DNA of 64,000 bases from contig JADGEX010000001.1 in the NCBI GenBank assembly GCA_016744135.1, positions 1,995,029 to 2,059,028 of the forward strand. Reading direction: 5' to 3'. The number at the start of each line of letters is the position of its first letter. Within the stretch, counting starts at the first letter, position 1. Positions 8,957 through 17,537 of the stretch are shown piece after piece. The DNA comes from Pseudodesulfovibrio sp. (GTDB lineage: Bacteria > Desulfobacterota > Desulfovibrionia > Desulfovibrionales > Desulfovibrionaceae). The notes under the pieces were generated by a model that saw only the letters and a program-made list of their open reading frames with translations, searched no databases and was not told the DNA's origin. The position numbers and the translations under genes were made by a program.

Positions 8957-9610
8957 TTATTTAACCTGTTTGATGATGGCACCGCGTTCACGGTCAGGGA
9001 CAAGCTCAAAAATACGCTGAGCTGAACCGGCAAACAAATCTAACGGATGATGTGAAATTACGAGAAGTTGCAACTTAAGACGGTCAGCAATTTCCCCGAT
9101 GAGTTTCATGAATTTTGGAATAAGCGCGGGCTTGAGCCAACAATCCTGTTCATCAAGAACAAGGAAAGGCCGGTGCTGTTCTTCAGGCAACTGCGACAAA
9201 GCGATAAGCCGCAATCCCACAGAGAGGATATTACACACCGAGCCACCCTGACCGGTCATGATATCCTCTATCTCATCTTCCTTACCCTGATTGCGAATCT
9301 GGAATTGAATCTGGAGACGATTGTTTTTGACCTCGCGCAAAGTGGTCACAACACGATCCTGCCCCAGAATCTCACGAATGGCGTGGGTCAAATTGGCTTC
9401 AACCTCGTCAAGAATCTTGCCAAACAAGGCCGTGGACAACTCTTCAAGCGTATCCCGAGCCTTTGGGGCGAGCGTCAAAAAATCCCGCACTCCACCAAGA
9501 GATTCACGCACGCGACCATGCTCACTGTGCAGGGTCTCGGCCAAAGCCGATAGCCTGTCCAGACGACGCTCAGCCTCACGCAATTCGCCCCTAGCTTGCT
9601 CAAAAGGCAC
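8957..9610 (-). CDS. Rad50/SbcC-like ATPase, C-terminal half as a separate protein
   Basis: The 217-residue protein opens with a short coiled coil and then has the second half of an ABC-type SMC/Rad50 ATPase: a signature-like region TGQGGSVCNILSVG near residues 119-132 in place of the usual LSGGE, Walker B FLVLDEQD near 149-156, and the H-loop VISHHP near 185-189. There is no Walker A; that half is encoded at 10875-12218. The two halves would have to combine to form an ATP site. It is the last gene of a tightly packed leftward cassette (N-half, nuclease, coiled coil, C-half) and its start shares one base with the stop of the preceding gene. Role in DNA end processing is inferred from the Mre11-like partner. 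Confidence 0.75.
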   Translation of the reverse strand: MPFEQARGELREAERRLDRLSALAETLHSEHGRVRESLGGVRDFLTLAPKARDTLEELSTALFGKILDEVEANLTHAIREILGQDRVVTTLREVKNNRLQIQFQIRNQGKEDEIEDIMTGQGGSVCNILSVGLRLIALSQLPEEQHRPFLVLDEQDCWLKPALIPKFMKLIGEIADRLKLQLLVISHHPLDLFAGSAQRIFELVPDRERGAIIKQVK

Positions 9611-9933
9611 TACTTGCCGCCTTCCACTGCGTTTTCAACGTCCGCAAGATCGGCTTGTATTTGTTGTATATGCAAACGGTATTTTGTGACAACATCTTCA
9701 TTTTGCAGCCTTTTTTCTTCCAATAACGATTGGAGTTCCTTGATGTCGCTGGTGCCGTATTCTGCCATGGCCTGCTGTTTCAAAGTCTCCAACTGGCTCG
9801 TTAAGTTGGCCACATCCTGCTCGGTGCGCACCTTGCGGTCACGCAGTTGTTCATAGTGACGTCGCAGTTCGTTAAGCTCCTGTTCTACTGCGGAATCCCT
9901 GCTTGTCCCAGTTTGGTTGGGGTTGTTAATCAC
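9610..9933 (-). CDS. Small coiled-coil protein of the split Rad50 cassette
   Basis: This 107-residue protein starts with GTG at 9933 and is almost entirely predicted coiled coil, with many Glu, Gln, Leu and Arg residues in heptad-like order and no cysteine or catalytic motif. It lies between the Mre11-like gene (8-base overlap) and the Rad50 C-half (1-base overlap). The simplest reading is that it supplies the descending arm of the Rad50 coiled coil that is missing from the C-half protein. That is an inference from position and composition; no named family was recognised. Confidence 0.7.
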   Translation of the reverse strand: MINNPNQTGTSRDSAVEQELNELRRHYEQLRDRKVRTEQDVANLTSQLETLKQQAMAEYGTSDIKELQSLLEEKRLQNEDVVTKYRLHIQQIQADLADVENAVEGGK

Positions 9934-10885
9934 TGTGTATGACCTCCTCGTAAAGTTCCCAGATGAGCTTGCCCTCCGGGGTCTGTGTACTCAGGTTTTC
10001 TTCAAGAAATTGTTTCAGGCCAGTGCCTTCATGCGTCCGTTGCCACGCAAGCCGCTCCAATCCATTGATAAAATTGGATTCACCCTCGTCCTCATGTTCT
10101 TCGGTAGGCAGTTCCTGATCCGGGAACACCTTGTCGAACGTCTCGAATGGCACCACCCATTTCTCCAGATCATCGCAACCGGGCGTCCAGATGGCAGCGG
10201 CAGGCTCCCGTTCCATGGAACGGCGGGTGAAAGTCAACCGCGTAATATTGCCGGGGTTGGCCCATGTGGTCCGCCCCTTGGTGATGGTCGTCTGTGGGCG
10301 ATGGATATGCCCGTTCACCAACCAGTCAATGCCGGGAAGTTCCTTGATCGTATAGGCGCGATCAATAAATTCCGGGAATTGAATATTATGATGCGTGAGC
10401 CAGATGACCGTATCAGGGTCATCTGGTTGACGATCATATTTCTTGGGAAGCGGGGTACCGTCCGGGCTAGCACAAACCAAAACCTGTTCATCGTCGGTCT
10501 CAAGAATGAATTGCGGACTGCTTTCTTTCATCAGCCGGACCACTCCGGCGGCCTCCAAAACCGCAAGAGTGACATCTTCAGTAAAACGGGACTGATATTT
10601 GTCATGGTTCCCGACCAATGCCCAGACCGCTGAATCACCGGTTCTTGCCCCAAAAATCCGTATCAACTCCACAAGCATCTTGTTGGAGTTGTCACGAGGC
10701 CAGTGGAAGAGGTCTCCCAAAAGGACCGGAACCATGCCGAGAGCCTCAGCCTGGTCGAGACAGGCCTCAACCTTGTTCATGATCTGATCGAGATAACCAT
10801 CAAGCCTCTGACCCGGCGGATGGTCCGCCAAATGGGGATCTGCGATGAAGAACAGACCATTGCCGTGGATATGGTCAACCGTCAT
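9926..10885 (-). CDS. Mre11/SbcD-like metallophosphoesterase
   Basis: The 319-residue protein has the calcineurin-like phosphoesterase motifs in order: FIADPHLADH (D-x-H), LLGDLFHW (GD), ALVGNHDKY (GNHD), WLTHHN and VNGHIHRP (GHxH). These bind two metal ions; in Mre11/SbcD they cut DNA ends. The ATG at 10885 is preceded by AAGGG at good spacing; a TTG at 10903 would be an alternative. It overlaps the Rad50-like N-half gene upstream by 11 bases and the coiled-coil gene downstream by 8. The C-terminal 80 residues are acidic and helical and could bind the ATPase, as the Mre11 C terminus does. Nuclease activity is inferred. Confidence 0.82.
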   Translation of the reverse strand: MTVDHIHGNGLFFIADPHLADHPPGQRLDGYLDQIMNKVEACLDQAEALGMVPVLLGDLFHWPRDNSNKMLVELIRIFGARTGDSAVWALVGNHDKYQSRFTEDVTLAVLEAAGVVRLMKESSPQFILETDDEQVLVCASPDGTPLPKKYDRQPDDPDTVIWLTHHNIQFPEFIDRAYTIKELPGIDWLVNGHIHRPQTTITKGRTTWANPGNITRLTFTRRSMEREPAAAIWTPGCDDLEKWVVPFETFDKVFPDQELPTEEHEDEGESNFINGLERLAWQRTHEGTGLKQFLEENLSTQTPEGKLIWELYEEVIHSD

Positions 10886-12218
10886 GACGACACCCTTGAT
10901 CAATGAATGTTGCAGTTGTCATATCACCACCACAGGTTGGACAGCAGCCAAGCTGTTTTATGCGTTCTTCAACGGTTTCTTCAAGCTTCTTCAAGCTGTT
11001 CTCCAACTCGGATAGCCCCGCATTGGCCGACTCGATCCGCGATGACAGGTCATGCATGGCAGACAAGGTATCACCCAATGCTTCTGTTGATTCGACAGAA
11101 GGCGGCTCCACAATCTTCCGCAACACATTTTCCCAGCGCGATAAACGAGAACATCGATATTGAACAGATATGAATTCATCAATAAAAACAGATAGATCAT
11201 TTGTCAATTCAGGAGAGGGAAAGGTTTCAAGCTTTGCAAAAAACGTTGTCTGAACTTCAGCCTTCCGCAAAGTTTGATTTGCTGAATCCAGTTTTTGCAT
11301 CAACCCTGCGAGCGCGCCTGTATTTTCAAGAGTTTCAGGCTGCCGCAATCCGCTCAGGGCTTCGGTGTTGCCTGACGCGTATGAAAGCCGATTTTCAACA
11401 CTCCCTATCGAAGATATTAATGTGTCCAACACTCTGACATCATGCATTTTCGGAGGATCAAGAACGCCATCCAAGATCGTCTTGCATTCTGCTTTTTTCA
11501 AAAATGTATCAGACAACTTCTCTTGTCTCTCAAGCACTGATTCCAATGCTGGAATGATTTTTTCAAAATTGATTGCGGTTTTTTCCAATTCACGAGTTGT
11601 CAAAACTTGCAAATCAATATCAGGCAAGGGGGCCAGGCGATCTATGACACCTTCAATTCGTTCGGTTTGCCCCTCCAAATCACGAACCTGCCGTTTGGCG
11701 TCTGTTGTCTGACGTTTCAACAAATTCTGCATGGCCAAAAGATGGGCGCTTTCCGTGGATGCGGCAAAAAAAGCGGCGGCGTTACTTGCAGGTTTATTCA
11801 ACAAAAACACCGGTTCTCGCTGATTACCCACATGAATATCAACCGGATCGCCGGATTCAAGCTCCACTAGGTCCAATCTCAAGGCAGCCCGGATATCTTC
11901 CGGTGGAGTTCTCCCGAATTTCCAATACTCTTCAGGCTCTTCGGCGCCGGGCTTCCAGAGCTCATACCCGGAGGACCGTTTCTTACGTACCCAGACAACT
12001 CTGGTTCCATCGTCAAGCTCAACACTGACCCGGGCTTCTTTGGCACCATGCCGAATGTTGTGGCTCGGCACGGGATTAGTTGCCAGACAGCGCAACGCCT
12101 CCACCACAGCGGATTTTCCGGTATTATTTCCGCCGGTCAGGATGGTCAGACCACTCCCGAGTTCCAACTCGGTATGCTCATGAGCCATAAAGTTATCGAT
12201 TATGATTTTTTTAATCAT
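10875..12218 (-). CDS. Rad50/SbcC-like ATPase, N-terminal half ending in a zinc-hook motif
   Basis: The 447-residue protein opens IIIDNFMAHEHTELEL, then Walker A TGGNNTGKSAVVEAL near residues 26-40, a conserved His/Arg segment and a Q-loop-like region near 130-150, as in AAA_23/Rad50 N-terminal domains. A long helical coiled coil follows from about 160. It ends with GCCPTCGGDM near 425-434, which matches the CXXC zinc hook found at the apex of Rad50, and stops 18 residues after it. There is no Walker B or signature motif. The protein is therefore the ascending arm of a Rad50 cut at the hook; the other half is at 8957-9610. It starts 3 bases after the preceding gene ends. Confidence 0.8.
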   Translation of the reverse strand: MIKKIIIDNFMAHEHTELELGSGLTILTGGNNTGKSAVVEALRCLATNPVPSHNIRHGAKEARVSVELDDGTRVVWVRKKRSSGYELWKPGAEEPEEYWKFGRTPPEDIRAALRLDLVELESGDPVDIHVGNQREPVFLLNKPASNAAAFFAASTESAHLLAMQNLLKRQTTDAKRQVRDLEGQTERIEGVIDRLAPLPDIDLQVLTTRELEKTAINFEKIIPALESVLERQEKLSDTFLKKAECKTILDGVLDPPKMHDVRVLDTLISSIGSVENRLSYASGNTEALSGLRQPETLENTGALAGLMQKLDSANQTLRKAEVQTTFFAKLETFPSPELTNDLSVFIDEFISVQYRCSRLSRWENVLRKIVEPPSVESTEALGDTLSAMHDLSSRIESANAGLSELENSLKKLEETVEERIKQLGCCPTCGGDMTTATFIDQGCRHDG

Positions 12219-12221
12219 TAT

Positions 12222-13124
12222 TTATGGATATCTCGGCTTATCGTTACCAATCCTAAAATATTCTTCAACACCATATTTTCGCATCCGCTCATTATTCATA
12301 CGCCATATTTGCGCTAGCCTATCAGGCATTCCGTGCTCTTCACACGGGAATTTTTTACACTCAAAACAATATGTAACGTTATGCTCTCGTGCACACGCAG
12401 GGACAGCGCACGCCTTGAATAAACAGCCTGATTCACGGCAACCTGAACAATGCCCGGAAGCAAAATAGTCCAGCAATTCAGTAAATGGCTGACATTGCCG
12501 AAAAACAGCATCGGTCGATTCAAAACGTTTGGCGTATTCTCCAAAGTTGACACCAAGATGCTCTTTCAATGCGGCACTCACCTCTTGAACAGGACCACCT
12601 GCATACGCTACGCATTTGCCGCACATCAGTCCGCATGGGGCCAACCGTGATGCCATGAAATCTTCCGATCCGACAAGATAGCCATGTTCCCGCAGGATGA
12701 AAAGAGAGGTCTTGATCGCAAAGACAACCATTTCAACACATTTTGAATGCAGGTCCAGACGCTTGTATCGCTCCTGTCCTTCCTGTGTGGCAAAATCACA
12801 TTCAATCAAGTCAAAACAGTTGATACTGTTATATTTATCAACGAAGATTTCTCTAAATTCCTGAACCATGACATACACGGGGTCCAAGTCCGCCCCCGAT
12901 TCCTGTCGACCTGCATACAAACCGAATCCCATAACAGCACCGGTCACTGCGCCACACGGCCCGCAAGTGCGCCCCATGCCGCTACAAAAACCCGTAGCCA
13001 TTGCTACGGCCTCTTTCGAATCCCTGCCACCAGCTTCGGCAATAAGCTTCAACACAGTCTCGGCACACAGGAATTGATCGCCCGAGAACAATTTTTCCAC
13101 GCGTTTCTCAAGAATATCAGCCAT
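12222..13124 (-). CDS. C_GCAxxG_C_C-family domain fused to a DUF3795-like Cys-rich domain
   Basis: This 300-residue protein has two parts. Residues 1-135 match the C_GCAxxG_C_C family: a Cys at FLCAETV, then ATGFCSGMGRTCGPCGAVTGAV, then CFDLIECDF. Residues about 160-285 hold CGLMCGKCVAYAGG and further cysteine groups (CSGCRESGCLFKAC, CAREH, CFECKKFPC) typical of DUF3795. Neither family has a settled function; both are thought to bind metal or iron-sulfur centres. It overlaps the TrmN6-like gene upstream by 8 bases and sits 3 bases before the Rad50 N-half, so it is co-transcribed with them, but a shared role is not evident. Confidence 0.75.
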   Translation of the reverse strand: MADILEKRVEKLFSGDQFLCAETVLKLIAEAGGRDSKEAVAMATGFCSGMGRTCGPCGAVTGAVMGFGLYAGRQESGADLDPVYVMVQEFREIFVDKYNSINCFDLIECDFATQEGQERYKRLDLHSKCVEMVVFAIKTSLFILREHGYLVGSEDFMASRLAPCGLMCGKCVAYAGGPVQEVSAALKEHLGVNFGEYAKRFESTDAVFRQCQPFTELLDYFASGHCSGCRESGCLFKACAVPACAREHNVTYCFECKKFPCEEHGMPDRLAQIWRMNNERMRKYGVEEYFRIGNDKPRYP

Positions 13125-13884
13125 GAGGCATCATTCCGGTATTACAGGCCAGATACGGACAAAATTCCACAGCTTCAGGTGTCATACGAGTCTCACGACC
13201 TTTTCCCTCATGAAGAACCAATGGAGGCTCGACTGTAAGCCCATGTCCGCCAGCCTTCATTGTCTCCATAAGGACCATTTTGGCGTTATCACCCTCACGG
13301 CTATGAACCAATCGCATTCGCTTAGGGACAAGGCCTACTTCGGCCAGATCAACCATCAGTTCCGGCAGTCGTTCCGGCAGATGAACAAAGAAAAATTTAC
13401 CTCGCGTCTTGAGTGCCACGGCAGCACATCGGGCAAAAACCTTGAAGGTTCCTTGTGCCTCGAAACGAGCAGTTTCACGCCCAGCCCCTTGGCTCGTTTT
13501 TCCCTTTCCTAATTCTCGATACGGCGGGTTGGACACGACGAAATCCACGACTGAATCAGGTCGCCATTCAGCCACGTCACCCCGCCACAGCGTAAACTTA
13601 TCGATAAGGTGAAGACCTACTCGATTTTTTTCAGCAGCACCTATGCTCTCTGGGTTTAATTCAACACCAACAATTGTCATTCCTGGGTGACGAAGCAGCA
13701 TTCCAATACTAACAACCCCACAACCGCAGCCCAAATCAACACCTGTATGCCGTCGGCCTGCGTGGGCAAAACTACTCAAGAGCAGGGAATCCAATGAGAA
13801 ACGGTAGCCACCTTCCGGCTGCACGAGTCCACGCGGAAACAATTCGCGTCTTTTGAGTATGGCTTCCGTGTCGATGCCAGCCAT
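13117..13884 (-). CDS. TrmN6/YfiC-like tRNA1(Val) adenine-N6 methyltransferase family protein
   Basis: The 255-residue protein has the SAM-binding motif VDLGCGCGVVSIG and the catalytic VSNPPYRE (NPPY) of adenine-N6 methyltransferases, after the YRFSLDSLLLSSF segment typical of the YfiC/TrmN6 family, which methylates A37 of tRNA-Val. The start at 13884 shares a base with the murJ stop (TAATG) and is preceded by GAAGGGGG. Longer frames upstream overlap murJ and are not real. The residue it methylates in this organism is inferred from the family; a rRNA or protein target remains possible. Confidence 0.82.
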   Translation of the reverse strand: MAGIDTEAILKRRELFPRGLVQPEGGYRFSLDSLLLSSFAHAGRRHTGVDLGCGCGVVSIGMLLRHPGMTIVGVELNPESIGAAEKNRVGLHLIDKFTLWRGDVAEWRPDSVVDFVVSNPPYRELGKGKTSQGAGRETARFEAQGTFKVFARCAAVALKTRGKFFFVHLPERLPELMVDLAEVGLVPKRMRLVHSREGDNAKMVLMETMKAGGHGLTVEPPLVLHEGKGRETRMTPEAVEFCPYLACNTGMMPHG

Positions 13885-15431
13885 TATGCCCCCTTCGATG
13901 TTTTGCCACGCCGGATTCGCGCCTTGATCATATCCGCGAAAAGTTGAGCCTCGTTCTGACGCAGAAGAAAGGCCATCCCAATATACACAACGACCCAAAC
14001 GGGAATGAGGAACAGACACCACGGGGTCCATGCTCCGGTCATGTATGCCCCCCAACCAATCAAAATGGACAGGACTGCAGTTTTAACAGCTGAAACGGCA
14101 GGCAAAAGGCGTGTCCTCCGCTTGCGGGTCAAAAACAGATGCAACAGGACAAAATTCAGGAATGAAGACAGACTTACAGCCAACGCCAATCCAACGTGGG
14201 CCATGGACTGCATAAGCCAGACGCCTAGGCCGACATTGGCTATCAAACAGGCAACGGCAATCTTTACCGGTGTCTTCGTGTCCTCCAAGGCATAGAACCC
14301 CGCAACCAGCGGACGGGACAGGGCAATAAACGGCAAACCGACGGAATAGGCGACAAGGGCCTGTGATGTTGCCGTGACCGCCTCCGAAGTAAAGGCCCCG
14401 CGCTCAAAAAGGAGAGCGATAACTGGCTGCGCCAACCCTATAAGGCCTGCGGCAGCGGGCAAAGCAATAAAAAGTGTCAATCCAAGTGAAACGGACAAGG
14501 CCTTGTCGTATTCTTCCATCTCATTACGCGCAGCCAACTTCGCGAGGCTTGGCAGGGCCGCAGTACTGATGGCTATCCCAAACACCCCGAGCGGGAATTG
14601 AACCAGTCTGTCGGCATAGTATAAATAGGATACAGACCCCACAGGTAGAAAGGAGGCGAGGAGTGTCCCGAGCAAGATATTCAACTGATAAACAGCGGCT
14701 CCGAACACGGTAGGAAGCATAAGCAGCCCCATGCGCGCCACGCCCTTGTTGCGCCACGCCCATGGACCACGCCAGGAAAAACCAGCCTTCTTCAAGAAGG
14801 GTTGTTGCAAAAACCACTGAGCCGCTCCGCCGATCAACACGCCGTAAGCCATGCAATAGGCCACGTTGTACCCCATGAAATACCCAAACAACGCAGAGCC
14901 TATCAATGCCACGTTCAGGGCCACGGGGGCCAGTGCCGGAGCAAGGAAATGACCTCGCGAGTTAAGAATTCCCATGCACAACGCCACGCCGCAAATAAAA
15001 ATGACATACGGGAAGCAAATGCGAACAAGATCTATGGTCACCTGGAACTGTTCGGCATTATCGATAAAGCCGGGAGCAATGGCCATGGTCAAAGGCCGAG
15101 CCAATATTTCCACAAGCACGGTGATGGCGACAAGAATTCCGACCAGCCAAATCATGGCGGACCGGGCCATGGCTTGAGCTGCTTCCTCGCCCTCTTCCTC
15201 AATGGTCCGCGAATAAACAGGAATAAAGGCCATGGTCAGCGACCCTTCGCCAAAAAGCCGCCGCAAAAGATTCGGAATACGGAAAGCCACGAAGAAGGCA
15301 TCGGCAAAAAGCCCGGCACCCAACGCAAAGGCGACGATAATATCCCGGACAAATCCCAAAATACGAGAAATCAGCGTGGCTCCAGCCACGACAGCCGCAT
15401 TTTTCGCTATTATTTTTGCGTGTTTATTCAC
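13884..15431 (-). CDS. murJ: Lipid II flippase MurJ
   Basis: The 515-residue membrane protein has the MurJ/MviN opening, AAVVAGATLISRILGFVRD, followed by ADAFFVAFRIPNLLRRLFGEG, both strongly conserved, and about fourteen hydrophobic segments across its length. It moves the peptidoglycan precursor lipid II across the inner membrane. The C-terminal end carries a basic tail. It is the first gene of the overlapping leftward run that continues with the TrmN6-like gene. Confident by family signatures. Confidence 0.95.
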   Translation of the reverse strand: MNKHAKIIAKNAAVVAGATLISRILGFVRDIIVAFALGAGLFADAFFVAFRIPNLLRRLFGEGSLTMAFIPVYSRTIEEEGEEAAQAMARSAMIWLVGILVAITVLVEILARPLTMAIAPGFIDNAEQFQVTIDLVRICFPYVIFICGVALCMGILNSRGHFLAPALAPVALNVALIGSALFGYFMGYNVAYCMAYGVLIGGAAQWFLQQPFLKKAGFSWRGPWAWRNKGVARMGLLMLPTVFGAAVYQLNILLGTLLASFLPVGSVSYLYYADRLVQFPLGVFGIAISTAALPSLAKLAARNEMEEYDKALSVSLGLTLFIALPAAAGLIGLAQPVIALLFERGAFTSEAVTATSQALVAYSVGLPFIALSRPLVAGFYALEDTKTPVKIAVACLIANVGLGVWLMQSMAHVGLALAVSLSSFLNFVLLHLFLTRKRRTRLLPAVSAVKTAVLSILIGWGAYMTGAWTPWCLFLIPVWVVVYIGMAFLLRQNEAQLFADMIKARIRRGKTSKGA

Positions 15432-15549
15432 TGTATCCTCTGCGCAATGCCTTCAATTTTTCGCCAGCATGGCACACAGTTGTAAACATTATTGAGCAAG
15501 ACAATCCTTTCCTTGTACTCTCTATCTCTTCCAGCGTTAAACCGCTAGC

Positions 15550-16368
15550 TTATCGCTTTGGCTGACAATGCGGACAAAAAGTAGACGTCCGCCCCGCGAC
15601 CTTCACGGCTTGCAAAAGGGTGTCACATCGAGCACATTTCTGCCCTTTCTTGCCGTACACATTAAAGCTGTTTTGAAAAGCCCCGGCATCACCGTGGGCA
15701 TTGACATAATCCGAAATGGAGCTGCCGTTTTCGCGAATAGCCAGTTTGAGAACCGCCTGCAATTCTGAAAATAACTTCAACGCCTTGACATGACTGACTT
15801 GATGGCCTTTTGTTTCAGGATGAATTCCCGCTCGAAACAGAGACTCATCTGCATAGATGTTCCCCACCCCGGCTACCACCGATTGATTAAGCAGCAGCCC
15901 TTTTATCGCGATCTTCCTTTCAGCGATTCGTTCAGCCAGTTCAGCGGGAGCAACCTCAAGTGGTTCAGGTCCAACTTTTCGTAAAAAATCCCAATTTTCA
16001 AGCTGTTGGGCTGTGAATAACTTAACGTAACCGAACTTGCGCATGTCAGAAAAAATCAACCATGACCCGTCATCAAGGATAAAAACAATCCGGTCATGTT
16101 TATGAATATCACGATGATCACCATGGACCACCCGACCCGTCATTTTGAGATGAAATACAAGCGTGGTGTCATTCGCCAGTTCAACGAGTAAAACCTTGGC
16201 TCGACGATATGCCCGACGAACACCCTGTCCCAGAACACCGGGCACAATGATTTCCGCAGCATCACTCAAACGGGTGAGACCCGGAATTTCCACGGATACA
16301 ATAGTGCGCCCCGTCAGGGTGTCATTCAACCCACGGGCGATGACTTCAACTTCAGGCAGTTCAGGCAT
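15550..16368 (-). CDS. mutM: Formamidopyrimidine-DNA glycosylase MutM (Fpg)
   Basis: The 272-residue protein starts MPELPEVEVIARGL, with the catalytic Pro2 and Glu3 of Fpg. The helix-two-turn-helix region (GVGNIYADESLFRAGIHP) and the C-terminal zinc finger CARC...FCPHCQPKR with four cysteines are intact. It removes oxidised purines such as 8-oxoguanine and cuts the abasic site. Length is normal. It stands alone, reading left. Confidence 0.96.
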   Translation of the reverse strand: MPELPEVEVIARGLNDTLTGRTIVSVEIPGLTRLSDAAEIIVPGVLGQGVRRAYRRAKVLLVELANDTTLVFHLKMTGRVVHGDHRDIHKHDRIVFILDDGSWLIFSDMRKFGYVKLFTAQQLENWDFLRKVGPEPLEVAPAELAERIAERKIAIKGLLLNQSVVAGVGNIYADESLFRAGIHPETKGHQVSHVKALKLFSELQAVLKLAIRENGSSISDYVNAHGDAGAFQNSFNVYGKKGQKCARCDTLLQAVKVAGRTSTFCPHCQPKR

Positions 16369-16431
16369 GGTTAGGTAGGTACCTGAAAACGGTTATGGTG
16401 AAAAGCTCGACCAATGAAAGCGAAAGTCCGA

Positions 16432-16971
16432 CTAAAACCTATAGCCAAGACGAAGACCTACATTGTCCATCCCTTCATTTTCGTTGGCGATATAGGCATT
16501 TGACATGTGTTCATACTGCACGGAGACATTGACCTTTTCCGTTAAGTTATAGCCTAGGGCTGCGCCAAGACGGAACAAGACAGGAGAACCAAGGGACTTG
16601 CGATCCGAATCGTCGGTACTACGCTTGCCATTGTTGACAGACAATCCGAGGTTGGCGTCCATGAAAAAATCATCAAAAAGCCCCCACTCCCAAGTCAATC
16701 CGCCATAGGCGTGCGAAGTATTTCCAGACATATTGACCGTTGCCCCAAGATGGGGACGAGGGGACCAGATCGCTTCCAAACATGACGGGGAAATAAAAAG
16801 GACTTCTCCATTGAGATCAACGCCACTTTCCCTATTAAAACTCCAAAAAGAGATGTCATGTGCATAAACCCCGCCTCGGACTTCAGACAGGATGGACTCC
16901 TCCGCCTGCGCAGGGAAGCTCACAAAGACGACTATCAAAACCACTATAAAGGCAAATACAAAACGGCCCAT
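16432..16971 (-). CDS. PagL-like lipid A 3-O-deacylase (acyloxyacyl hydrolase family)
   Basis: The 179-residue protein has a signal peptide (cleavage near FPAQA) and then short amphipathic strands of a small outer-membrane barrel. The C-terminal part, YEHMSNAYIANENEGMDNVG then LRLGYRF, matches PagL, with the catalytic His-x-Ser-Asn and a downstream Glu, and a terminal Phe for barrel insertion. PagL removes the 3-O acyl chain of lipid A. Length is close to PagL (about 170). No linked regulator is visible. Activity is inferred from the conserved His/Ser/Glu. Confidence 0.8.
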   Translation of the reverse strand: MGRFVFAFIVVLIVVFVSFPAQAEESILSEVRGGVYAHDISFWSFNRESGVDLNGEVLFISPSCLEAIWSPRPHLGATVNMSGNTSHAYGGLTWEWGLFDDFFMDANLGLSVNNGKRSTDDSDRKSLGSPVLFRLGAALGYNLTEKVNVSVQYEHMSNAYIANENEGMDNVGLRLGYRF

Positions 16972-17045
16972 ATTCCCTCCACGGATTCAAAAACATAGAG
17001 CATATGGTACGTGACGGGAATATTTTCTGTCAAATCAATCGACTA

Positions 17046-17537
17046 TCAACGACAAAAGACATCAAGCAGAACCTGTTCATCCGAGGGCTGTGCGCTGATC
17101 CAATAAGCCAGATCGCCTACATACCAAAGAAGGTGCACCTGCCCCATCCCGGTAAATCGATAGACTGACGCACCATTTTTCTCCAATTTTTTTGGATTTT
17201 TGAATGGTGATTTCGGATTGTCATACATTTTGTGAACCATGACGCCGATCTGTCGACGCGCTTCATTTTCAGAAGACACACGAGAAAGCCACACTTCGGC
17301 CGGACGGACCTTACCGGCATCCTCTGGACGGGCATACCGGGCAATGGCACTGGCCTCAGCTGACAGGGTCTTACCATGCAACTGGTCCACTTCCGCTTGT
17401 GCTTGCTGACCAACAACAAACTGCACTCGATCCAAAGTACCAACTTTTGTCGGAAAAAACTCAGACAAGTCATTGCCAAAAGCCACCAATGGCGTCCATA
17501 AAACGACCAACAGAACAAGAACAGCACGACGTATCAT
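17046..17537 (-). CDS. Exported hypothetical protein
   Basis: This 163-residue protein has a signal peptide (VLVLLVVLWTPLVAFG) and a mature part without cysteines until near the end. I do not recognise a family; the RRQIGVMVHKMYDN and FTGMGQVHLLWYVGDLAYWISAQP segments suggest a small mixed alpha/beta fold exported to the periplasm. Its ATG shares a base with the stop of the upstream ChaN-PDZ gene, so the two are translationally coupled and probably work together. Confidence 0.6.
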   Translation of the reverse strand: MIRRAVLVLLVVLWTPLVAFGNDLSEFFPTKVGTLDRVQFVVGQQAQAEVDQLHGKTLSAEASAIARYARPEDAGKVRPAEVWLSRVSSENEARRQIGVMVHKMYDNPKSPFKNPKKLEKNGASVYRFTGMGQVHLLWYVGDLAYWISAQPSDEQVLLDVFCR

